A stretch of 11,699 nt of DNA from a bacterium (GTDB lineage: Bacteria > UBA9089 > CG2-30-40-21): contig JAHIZN010000316.1 in NCBI GenBank assembly GCA_018814245.1, positions 1 through 11,699 on the forward strand, given 5' to 3'. This document shows, piece after piece, positions 6,885-11,699 of the stretch; position 1 is the stretch's first letter, and every line of letters starts with the position of its first letter. Under the pieces are notes generated by a model that had not been told where the DNA came from, did no database searches, and saw only the letters and a program-made list of their open reading frames with translations. A program made the translations under genes and the position numbers.

Positions 6885-8350
6885 CTTTCCTCCAACGCCT
6901 GCCGTGCTACCTCCCGATCATCAAAGTGAATAGTTTTCTCCCCCACTATCTGATAATCCTCATGCCCTTTTCCGGCAATAAGCACCAAATCACCTTGTCT
7001 GGCAGAGGAAATGGCATAAAAGATAGCCTCCCTTCTGTCAGGGATTACTTGATACGAACCAGAGGTTTGTTTAATCCCTGCCTCTATCTCACCAAGAATA
7101 TCCTCAGGCAATTCTGTCCTTGGGTTATCATTGGTGAGGATTGTCTCATTACTTAACTCGCCGGAGATCATTCCCATTTGAGGGCGTTTGGTTCTGTCCC
7201 TATCACCGCCACAGCCGAAAACTGTGATTATCCTTGCAGGAGACAGCTGTTTGCAGGTTAGAAGGACATTTTGCAGGGCATCGGGTGAATGGGCATAATC
7301 AACGATGACTGTAAATGGCTGTCCACACCGTATCATTTCAAACCTGCCCGGTACGCCATCTACAGACTCGAGTGCCTGCTGTATCACATCTAATCCTATC
7401 CCCTCACCCTCTCCAACCCCTATGGCAGCAAGGGCATTATAAACATTATACCTTCCCAGCAAATTCAAGCGAAATCTTACCCCTTGATAAAGAAATGTGG
7501 TATAATCATTGGTTGTTTCTATCTCAGAGGCAAGAATATCTGTTTGTTTTTCGCATCCATACCCACGGACATGAACGAGTGCTGGATTTGCAGCCTCAAT
7601 GATTCTTTTAGCAAATGGTGAATCTATATTAATGAGAGCTAATTTGGGAAGTCCCTTGTTACTATCCTTCCCAAGTGATGCAAAGAGCTTTGTTTTTGCA
7701 TCAAGATATTCTTCTTGAGTATGATGAAAATCCAAGTGATCCACGGTCAGATTGGTAAATACTGCGGCATCAAACTCACAGCCATCAATCCGATTAAGGC
7801 TTAAGGCATGAGATGAAACCTCCATAACAAGATGAGTACACTTAGAATCTACAGCTTTCTTTAGTAATTGTTGTAATTCTATAGAATCAGGGGTAGTATG
7901 TGCGGCTCGTATCTGTTCTTTTCCAATTCTGTATTGAGTAGTAGAAAGTCTGGCAACACTATATCCATTTGCATTAAGAATGGCTTCGATAAGATAGGTA
8001 ATCGTGGTTTTACCATTGGTTCCGGTAATTCCAATCATTTTCAGGTTTTTTGAAGGAAATTCATAAAAAGCAGAGGCTATTTTACCCATTATCGAGCGGG
8101 TTGAGGCAACCTTTATGGAAACGATCCCTGATGGAACAGCTACATTTTTATCAATCAGAACAGCAGTTGCCCCTTTTTCTACAGCCTGCTGGATAAAGTC
8201 GTGTCCATCAGCGGTAAATCCTTGAACACATATAAACAAAGAACCATCAATAATATCCCTGGAGTCAATAGCAATATTATTTATTTGTATGTCTGAATTA
8301 CCGTAGACATATTTTTCATCCAGAACCCCTATCAGGTCTTGAAGCCGCAT
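6875..8350 (-). CDS. murE: UDP-MurNAc-L-Ala-D-Glu:meso-diaminopimelate ligase MurE
   Basis: MurE adds the third residue to UDP-MurNAc-L-Ala-D-Glu in the cytoplasm. Landmarks, counted from the chosen ATG: ATP loop GITGTNGKTT (107-116), HTTPD near 151, EVSSHAL near 177, NLTVDHLDFH, the AKTKLF lysine (about 219), GRYNVYNAL, VDYAHSPD, FGCGGDRDRTKRP and NDNPRTE. The DNPR motif at 408-411 is the signature for meso-diaminopimelate rather than lysine. The ATG at 8350 is preferred to a TTG at 8368, because that TTG lies next to A/T repeat DNA and codes for an unusual NVGGG run. A nine-G tract lies 1 nt upstream of the ATG. The stop TGA coincides with the edge of the downstream element. ftsI, normally the gene before murE, is absent. 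Confidence 0.96.
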   Translation of the reverse strand: MRLQDLIGVLDEKYVYGNSDIQINNIAIDSRDIIDGSLFICVQGFTADGHDFIQQAVEKGATAVLIDKNVAVPSGIVSIKVASTRSIMGKIASAFYEFPSKNLKMIGITGTNGKTTITYLIEAILNANGYSVARLSTTQYRIGKEQIRAAHTTPDSIELQQLLKKAVDSKCTHLVMEVSSHALSLNRIDGCEFDAAVFTNLTVDHLDFHHTQEEYLDAKTKLFASLGKDSNKGLPKLALINIDSPFAKRIIEAANPALVHVRGYGCEKQTDILASEIETTNDYTTFLYQGVRFRLNLLGRYNVYNALAAIGVGEGEGIGLDVIQQALESVDGVPGRFEMIRCGQPFTVIVDYAHSPDALQNVLLTCKQLSPARIITVFGCGGDRDRTKRPQMGMISGELSNETILTNDNPRTELPEDILGEIEAGIKQTSGSYQVIPDRREAIFYAISSARQGDLVLIAGKGHEDYQIVGEKTIHFDDREVARQALEERRI

Positions 8351-8351
8351 T

Positions 8352-8360
8352 CCCCCCCCC
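8352..8360 (-). promoter_or_regulatory. Nine-G homopolymer at the murE start
   Basis: On the minus strand the sequence reads G9, A, then the murE ATG. No normal Shine-Dalgarno is present, so the G tract may stand in for one by pairing with the pyrimidine-rich 16S tail. It is very close to the ATG for that role. Homopolymers of this length are slippage-prone, but the tract precedes the chosen ATG, so a length change would alter initiation rather than the frame. It could also be a sequencing length error. Confidence 0.35.
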
Positions 8361-8375
8361 ACATTCAAAATTAAA

Positions 8376-8505
8376 AATTATGAATTATGAATTATGAATT
8401 ATGAATAAGAGAAGAGGAGGAAATACTATAGGACATTACTTGTACTTGCACTTTTACTGTCTGTCTATTTCTTCATTTTTAATTTTTAATTCATAATTCA
8501 TAATT
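8376..8505. repeat. A/T inverted repeat between ftsL and murE
   Basis: The perfect 19-bp arms are aattatgaattatgaatta (8376-8394) and its complement (8487-8505). The left arm continues as an 8-bp tandem unit (attatgaa) to about 8405. The arm words resemble those of the murE-murF element, but the interior is different and I see no flanking direct repeat. The ftsL stop codon (8506-8504) lies in the right arm. This spacer occupies the place where ftsI stands in most dcw clusters, and it contains no remnant of that gene. Confidence 0.75.
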
Positions 8506-8974
8506 ATTTTTCCACGCTTGCCTCAGCTTCATTTATATCAAACAAACTTTTGGCTATATGTTTGGGCACTTGTTTCCAGATACATGCCCATTTAGAATTG
8601 ATCTCTTTTTCAGATGAATTTACTACTTGAGGAAGACGAACAACTCCTATTCTGTCCGGAAATTTCAAGCCCATTTGTTGAGCGATATCTTCAATCCGTT
8701 GTGGAGATTTCAGGATAGCACATTCTATTTGAAGACTGGTGCGAATATTTTCCGTTTCCATCTTTTGTTTTTGCAATTTAACAATCTCATAACCCATAGA
8801 TGTAACCTGAATATGCTGCCAGATACACCAGAAAGCAATAAACAGTACACCAATCGCAGAAAAGATGTATACCCCTACTGTTCGTTTCACCACAGATTTT
8901 TTAGGATTACCAAGTAAGGCTATCAATTTTTCACCCTTCCTTTTTCCCAAAGAAGATACTTCTTCAGAATACAA
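8504..8974 (-). CDS. ftsL: FtsL-like cell division protein
   Basis: This is probably FtsL, a bitopic divisome protein that works with DivIC/FtsB and FtsQ to activate septal synthesis by FtsW-FtsI. The call rests on its place after rsmH and on architecture: a basic cytoplasmic N-terminus (about 33 residues, KRKGEK, KKSVVKR), one membrane segment (about 34-55, VGVYIFSAIGVLFIAFWCIW), then a charged coiled-coil-like stretch (KLQKQKMETENIRTSLQIE) and ILKSPQRIEDIAQQMGLKFP, which fits the FtsL/DivIC pattern. At 156 aa it is longer than most FtsL proteins because of about 45 extra C-terminal residues with no motif I know. The start is TTG (8974), 6 nt after a seven-G tract. FtsL is poorly conserved, so homology is inferred. 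Confidence 0.75.
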   Translation of the reverse strand: MYSEEVSSLGKRKGEKLIALLGNPKKSVVKRTVGVYIFSAIGVLFIAFWCIWQHIQVTSMGYEIVKLQKQKMETENIRTSLQIECAILKSPQRIEDIAQQMGLKFPDRIGVVRLPQVVNSSEKEINSKWACIWKQVPKHIAKSLFDINEAEASVEK

Positions 8975-8980
8975 TATAAT

Positions 8981-8987
8981 CCCCCCC
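8981..8987 (-). promoter_or_regulatory. Seven-G tract as putative ribosome binding site of ftsL
   Basis: On the minus strand the sequence is A8 G7 ATTATA followed by the TTG start of ftsL. The spacing of 6 nt is right for a Shine-Dalgarno, and no AGGAGG-like word is nearby. This tract decides the TTG start. It parallels the nine-G tract upstream of murE, the next gene. Confidence 0.45.
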
Positions 8988-9121
8988 TTTTTTTTAGTAA
9001 ATTTTCAGAAACAATCAGAAAAATCAAGGCACTACTTACTTGCCCATAAATCCCTCTTTCTTAATCCCTCATTTCTGCCGCGACCACTTAGGCATCGCAA
9101 CTAAATAACCTGAACATATTC

Positions 9122-9255
9122 GTAACTATTCAGGCATACAGAATACAGAATGAAGACGACGACCACAAGGGTCGCAGCTACAAATCTCCGCAAAGGCTGT
9201 AGCTGCAGGGCTTGTCCCTGCCTTAATTGCTGCAGGGCTTGTCCCTGCCTTAATT
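9122..9255. repeat. Composite REP-like repeat, copy A
   Basis: This is a mosaic of short palindromic modules also found at 11560-11694. It begins with a 23-bp word shared exactly with the other copy (9122-9144), then a block ending ccacaag (9145-9169, one mismatch with the other copy). Next come the 9-bp arms gcagctaca (9174-9182) and tgtagctgc (9198-9206), and a small hairpin gcaggg-cttgt-ccctgc (9205-9221). A 27-bp unit containing that hairpin is perfectly duplicated (9202-9228, 9229-9255). No open frame is present. With the two hairpins at 9296-9411 it fills most of the 426-bp gap between rsmH and ftsL; 8996-9121 holds nothing recognisable beyond a 6-bp inverted repeat (9109-9114 and 9129-9134). 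Confidence 0.75.
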
Positions 9256-9295
9256 ATTATTATCGACACTTTTGTATGTTTTCTTTATCATCATA

Positions 9296-9411
9296 CCACA
9301 GACTCACACAGATCCCAGTTAGAAAGGACCCTCCCAATTTTACTTCTCTCTGTGCGAGTCCGTGGCACCAGAGTAACCAAGGATTAAATGAAATTCTTGG
9401 TTACTCTGGTG
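9296..9411 (-). other. Two abutting hairpins at the 3' end of rsmH
   Basis: The first stem is a perfect 16-bp inverted repeat, 9366-9381 with 9396-9411 (14-nt loop); it contains the last rsmH codons and its stop. The second stem, 9296-9312 with 9349-9365, starts at the very next base. It pairs over 17 positions with two mismatches on the plus strand, and in the operon's RNA both become G-U pairs, so the whole stem can form in the transcript. No T-run follows either stem on the minus strand, so this is not a canonical intrinsic terminator. Possible roles are an mRNA 3'-end stabiliser, an attenuation point before ftsL, or repeat DNA. Confidence 0.6.
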
Positions 9412-10294
9412 ATAGATAATTTTGACATATTCTTTCAGCTGCTCGCAGCTTAGCACTCCTCGAAGCAGGATTTGATCTTATCTCTGATTCTTGAGGAATA
9501 ATAGGCTTTCTGGTTATAATTCTCAGCCTTTCTTCCTTTGCCTCCTGAAGAAAACTCCATTTTGTGATACGGTCTTCAAGAGAATGGAAGGAAATAACCA
9601 CAATCCTTCCTCCTTCTGTTAGTTTTGAGATAGCTGTGCTTAAAGAGGCATCCAATACCTCTAATTCATCATTAACCGCTATTCTTATTGCCTGAAATGT
9701 TCTGGTGGCATAGTGTATTTTGGGGTATCTTGCCCCTCTTGGTATCCCTCTTCGGATAGCCTCCACCAAATGAAAGGTAGTATCAAGGGGTCGATTTCTT
9801 ACAATTGATCTGGCAATTCCCCTTGCCCATCTCTCCTCTCCATAATCCCTGATTATCCGAGACAGCTCATTTTCATGGTACTCATTAACCAGATTCTTTG
9901 CAGTAAGCTCAAGATTGCCATCCATCCTCATATCTAATGGACAATCCCTCTGGAAACTAAACCCCCTTTCAGAATCTATTTGAAAGGTAGAAAGCCCAAG
10001 GTCATAAAGAATACCTGCAACCTCAATTATATTATGCTCTTCCAATATTTGGGGCAGTCTCTTGAAATTATCATTAACAAAGATAACCCTATCCCCAAAC
10101 CTTTCCAATCTTTGTCTTGTCAGCTCCAGAATCTCTCTATCCTGCTCTATTCCAATAACTCTTGCACCAAGATTTAATAAGGCTTCTGAATGTCCACCAG
10201 CTCCAATGGTTGCATCCACATAGATTTTGTCTTTTTCTGGTCTTAAATATTCAACAACCTCATTAATCATTACCGGGATATGCACTTGATCCAT
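9401..10294 (-). CDS. rsmH: 16S rRNA (cytosine1402-N4)-methyltransferase RsmH (MraW)
   Basis: RsmH methylates N4 of C1402 in 16S rRNA, near the ribosomal P site, using S-adenosylmethionine. Family blocks are HIPVMINEVVEYL at the N-terminus, the SAM-binding YVDATIGAGGHSEALL, DLGLSTFQID with the following RGFSF and PLDMRMD, RTFQAIRIAVN, the signature GGRIVVISFHSLEDRI, and the C-terminal NPASRSAKLRAAER. Length (about 297-300 aa) is normal. Two starts are possible: ATG 10303 (overlapping mraZ by 10 nt) or ATG 10294, sharing one base with the mraZ stop in a TGATG coupling. I prefer 10294, with a weak GGA upstream. The last three codons and the stop lie in a 16-bp hairpin stem. Confidence 0.96.
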   Translation of the reverse strand: MDQVHIPVMINEVVEYLRPEKDKIYVDATIGAGGHSEALLNLGARVIGIEQDREILELTRQRLERFGDRVIFVNDNFKRLPQILEEHNIIEVAGILYDLGLSTFQIDSERGFSFQRDCPLDMRMDGNLELTAKNLVNEYHENELSRIIRDYGEERWARGIARSIVRNRPLDTTFHLVEAIRRGIPRGARYPKIHYATRTFQAIRIAVNDELEVLDASLSTAISKLTEGGRIVVISFHSLEDRITKWSFLQEAKEERLRIITRKPIIPQESEIRSNPASRSAKLRAAERICQNYLSPE

Positions 10295-10743
10295 CAAATC
10301 CATAACCCATTTAATTCTTTAGTAACACTCTCTGACAAGGATGTCTCCACCATTTTTTGATACTCAGCAGCCCATAATCCTTTATCCCAAATTTCCATCT
10401 TGTTCATTCTTCCAACAGTAACGACTTCTTTCTTAAATCCCCCATATTCCTTGAGATTGACTGGGATATTCAATCTCCCCTGCTCATCAATCCCACACTC
10501 AGCAGCATCTGCACACATTCTGCGAATTATATATTCAGCCTCAGGCTTGACCATGGCTATCTGTTTCATCTTTTCTACAGATTTTTCCCATTCCTCACGA
10601 GTATACACAGAAAGGCATTTATTTTGTCCGGTAATAATAATCCTATTACTTGCCCCTTGCTCCTCTAATGCCCTTCGAAAGGATGCAGGAAGAATAACTC
10701 GACCCTTTTCATCGATATTATGAAAATATGTTCCAAGAAACAT
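10294..10743 (-). CDS. mraZ: Transcriptional regulator MraZ
   Basis: MraZ is the conserved first gene of dcw clusters. It is a DNA-binding protein of the AbrB/MazE-like fold that represses its own operon in studied bacteria. The 149-aa protein begins MFLGTYFHNIDEKGRVILPASFR, the usual N-terminal half-site, and a second copy of the fold contains CGIDEQGRLNIPVNLKEY followed by VVTVGRMNKMEIWD. The chosen start is ATG 10743, preceded by an AAGGTGGAGA purine run. An in-frame ATG at 10794 would add 17 residues (WKDIDGRLIESGGRWR) not typical of the family and would begin at about the predicted transcription start. It is coupled to rsmH by overlapping stop and start codons. Confidence 0.96.
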   Translation of the reverse strand: MFLGTYFHNIDEKGRVILPASFRRALEEQGASNRIIITGQNKCLSVYTREEWEKSVEKMKQIAMVKPEAEYIIRRMCADAAECGIDEQGRLNIPVNLKEYGGFKKEVVTVGRMNKMEIWDKGLWAAEYQKMVETSLSESVTKELNGLWI

Positions 10744-10746
10744 TCT

Positions 10747-10811
10747 CCACCTTCCACCACTTTCTATCAATCTCCCATCAATATCCTTCCACAACGACCA
10801 TATTACACCAC
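10747..10811 (-). promoter_or_regulatory. GTGG-rich leader, candidate MraZ operator
   Basis: On the minus strand GTGG occurs at 10750, 10757, 10760, 10792 and 10811 (first base), plus TGGG at 10777. The word GTGGAAGG occurs twice (from 10757 and 10792), and AAGTGGTG occurs twice (near 10762 and 10813). Known MraZ sites are short direct repeats with TGGG or GTGG cores just upstream of mraZ, and two of these cores are 10 bp apart. The spacing is not regular throughout, so this is a candidate only. One copy lies between the -35 and -10 elements. Confidence 0.35.
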
Positions 10812-10828
10812 TTATTCGTTTTTGTCAA
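10800..10828 (-). promoter_or_regulatory. Sigma70-type promoter of the dcw operon
   Basis: On the minus strand, a consensus -35 box TTGACA (10828-10823) is followed by a 17-bp spacer and TAATAT (10805-10800), which matches four of six positions of the -10 consensus. Transcription would start near 10793, leaving a leader of about 50 nt before the mraZ ATG. The position and orientation fit a promoter for mraZ and the whole cluster. No comparably good promoter was seen between later genes. Confidence 0.7.
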
Positions 10829-10907
10829 GCATTTTTTATATCTTTTTTGTTTTTTTATAGTTATAAATAATGAGGCAATACATATTCTACCATAGCAGAA
10901 GAGACAT

Positions 10908-10919
10908 ACTATATATAGT
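10908..10919. other. 12-bp perfect palindrome upstream of the dcw promoter
   Basis: actatatatagt is a perfect 12-bp palindrome about 80 bp upstream of the -35 box. It could be a binding site for a dimeric regulator, but an A/T-rich palindrome this short may be chance. The rest of 10830-10975 shows nothing recognisable. Confidence 0.25.
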
Positions 10920-10976
10920 GGAAGCGATTATGCTACAAGAGAGACAAAATTCAGAAGACACAACTGTTCATAACAA

Positions 10977-11008
10977 AAAAAAATCACATGAATCCCGTAG
11001 ATTTTTTT
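10977..11008 (-). terminator. Weak terminator-like inverted repeat after the acyltransferase gene
   Basis: On the minus strand aaaaaaatc (11008-11000) and gattttttt (10985-10977) form a 9-bp stem with a 14-nt loop, followed by further T residues. It overlaps the stop codon of the acyltransferase gene. The stem is almost all A-U, so it would be weak, although the A-tract and T-tract give the layout of a bidirectional intrinsic terminator. It would separate this gene from the dcw operon. Confidence 0.4.
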
Positions 11009-11462
11009 ATTCTGACTCCTGACTCATGGATTCTGTATTCTTGCTATCTGAGCAGCTATCCAATGCTTTCAAAAATCTGACAGGTATCCCAACCACAACC
11101 TGATTATCCGCAACATCCTGATTCACAAAGCTAAAAGCACCCACAACAGAATTTTCACCAACAGTTACACCAGGCATAATAATGCTATGACTGCCAATCC
11201 TGCAATTTCTTTTTAATGTTATCTGACCTTTTTTATCATCAATAGTAGAAACAGAATAAATAGAACAATGAGAGCCTATCTGAACAAGATCTTCAATCAC
11301 AACCCCATACTTTGCATTAATATATGTAAATGCTCCAATATCTGTTTTATATCCCAGCTTTAGTTTGTCTTTATGCTGTACCGCCCAATTATACTTAGTT
11401 AATTCCCCTTCCCTAATCTCTGGATATTCCCAGTTTTCAAAACGAGCATGTGAATCAGACAT
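11007..11462 (-). CDS. Hexapeptide-repeat acyltransferase (left-handed beta-helix)
   Basis: This looks like a trimeric acyl- or acetyltransferase of the left-handed beta-helix family that uses acetyl-CoA or a similar donor, perhaps on a surface-sugar precursor; the acceptor cannot be read. Hexapeptide turns are seen as IGAFTYINAKYGVVIEDLVQIGSHCSIY and, after a loop, IGSHSIIMPGVTVGENSVVGAFSFV, ending in VVVGIPVRFLKAL, a usual close for this fold. The start ATG 11462 (MSDSHARF) has GGTGA 5 nt upstream; ATG 11474 would have its AGGA almost touching the codon. The last residues (about NTESMSQESE) are encoded by the dispersed ggagtcagaat repeat, so the native end is probably near LKALDSCSD. It is separated from mraZ by a promoter and is not part of the dcw operon. 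Confidence 0.75.
   Translation of the reverse strand: MSDSHARFENWEYPEIREGELTKYNWAVQHKDKLKLGYKTDIGAFTYINAKYGVVIEDLVQIGSHCSIYSVSTIDDKKGQITLKRNCRIGSHSIIMPGVTVGENSVVGAFSFVNQDVADNQVVVGIPVRFLKALDSCSDSKNTESMSQESE
11010..11041. repeat. Half of the ggagtca repeat at the acyltransferase 3' end
   Basis: attctgactcctgactcatggattctgtattct-type sequence here is the same family as the arms at 1251-1389 and 3943-4080, with one diverged unit (gactcat for gactcct). It lies inside the reading frame and supplies the last roughly ten codons and the bases of the stop. No matching opposite arm is nearby, so it is a solo arm. Confidence 0.65.
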
Positions 11463-11508
11463 CTTTATCACCATCCTGTATGGTTATTAAGTTAACAGGT
11501 ATCCAGAA

Positions 11509-11545
11509 GAAAGAATTCAGGATAAGAAAGCCTGCTTGCAGTCAA
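11509..11545. repeat. Solo fragment of the ggagtca element family
   Basis: gaattcaggataagaaagcctgc, continuing to about 11545, resembles the left part of the ftsW-murG element (gaattcaggag ... aataagagaacctgc) with the 7-bp units deleted. It lies just upstream of the acyltransferase leader, next to composite repeat copy B. Confidence 0.5.
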
Positions 11546-11559
11546 AGTGAAAAATACGA

Positions 11560-11699
11560 GTAACTATTCAGGCATACAGAATTCAGGAGTCAGAATACAG
11601 AATGAAGACGGCGACCACAAGAGGAGAGCACCTCTGGCAGGTCGCAGCTACAAGTTTCCCACGAATAGCTGTAGCTGCAGGGCTTGTCCCTGCCATAAT
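11560..11699. repeat. Composite REP-like repeat, copy B (runs to the window end)
   Basis: It is collinear with copy A at 9122-9255. Compared with A it has a 14-bp insertion, tcaggagtcagaat (11583-11596), and an 18-bp insertion, aggagagcacctctggca (11622-11639), which with its flank forms the hairpin agagg-agagca-cctct. The arms gcagctaca (11644-11652) and tgtagctgc (11670-11678) are identical to A while the loop between them differs. The final 27-bp block (11668-11694) is again identical. The repeat may continue beyond the window. Confidence 0.75.

Noticed and set aside
9202..9255. CRISPR-like array
   Set aside because: The two 27-bp units are directly adjacent, without spacers, and palindromic; this is tandem duplication.
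9150..9419. Plus-strand 89-aa frame rich in CRACPCLN repeats
   Set aside because: It is a translation of the duplicated 27-bp palindromic unit and the rsmH hairpin, not a cysteine-rich peptide gene.
10744..10794. Longer mraZ starting at 10794
   Set aside because: The added residues are atypical for MraZ, and the codon lies at about the predicted transcription start; ATG 10743 gives the family N-terminus.
11520..11550. Promoter for the acyltransferase gene from TTGACT in the upstream repeat
   Set aside because: No acceptable -10 box lies at 16-18 bp; the best candidate, TATCCT, has 15-bp spacing and a poor match.

Overview
The window is most of a division and cell wall (dcw) cluster from a bacterium, written on the minus strand. 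In transcription order (right to left) it holds mraZ, rsmH (mraW), an ftsL-like gene, murE, murF, mraY, murD, ftsW and murG. A separate minus-strand gene for a left-handed beta-helix acyltransferase lies upstream of mraZ, at the right end. No plus-strand gene, tRNA, rRNA or CRISPR array is visible. MurE carries the DNPR motif of meso-diaminopimelate-adding enzymes, so the peptidoglycan is probably of the DAP type. By eye the base composition is a little over 40% GC. The number of dispersed short repeats between genes recalls uncultured or environmental lineages, but I cannot name a phylum from sequence alone.

Layout, right to left: 11509-11699 is composite repeat material. At 11007-11462 is the acyltransferase, ending in a weak A/T-stem terminator-like inverted repeat. 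At 10744-10975 is the dcw leader, with a good sigma70-type promoter (TTGACA, 17 bp, TAATAT) and several GTGG motifs that could be MraZ sites. mraZ and rsmH are coupled. A 426-bp gap follows, with two abutting hairpins and a second copy of the composite repeat. ftsL and murE are separated by an A/T inverted repeat exactly where ftsI normally sits. murE and murF are separated by a MITE-like element with 31-bp perfect inverted repeats. murF and mraY are separated by a 9-bp tandem repeat and a hairpin. mraY and murD are separated by an element with 25-bp perfect inverted repeats. murD and ftsW are almost contiguous, with a tandem repeat inside the end of murD. ftsW and murG are separated by a relative of the mraY-murD element. 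Positions 1-175 are simple repeats, and no murC is visible.

The genes form one pathway. MurE, MurF and MurD (with MurC, not seen) build UDP-MurNAc-pentapeptide. MraY moves it to undecaprenyl phosphate (lipid I), and MurG adds GlcNAc (lipid II). FtsW polymerises lipid II at the septum, normally with the transpeptidase FtsI, while FtsL belongs to the divisome complex that activates them. RsmH methylates 16S rRNA and MraZ is the cluster's DNA-binding regulator.

The most unusual thing here is not a gene. Almost every junction of this essential operon has been entered by a short repeat, of several unrelated families, while every reading frame stays intact. Several stop codons and C-terminal tails are supplied by repeat sequence. 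At murE-murF a 10-bp direct repeat duplicates the Shine-Dalgarno/ATGA junction, which explains how both genes survived an insertion.
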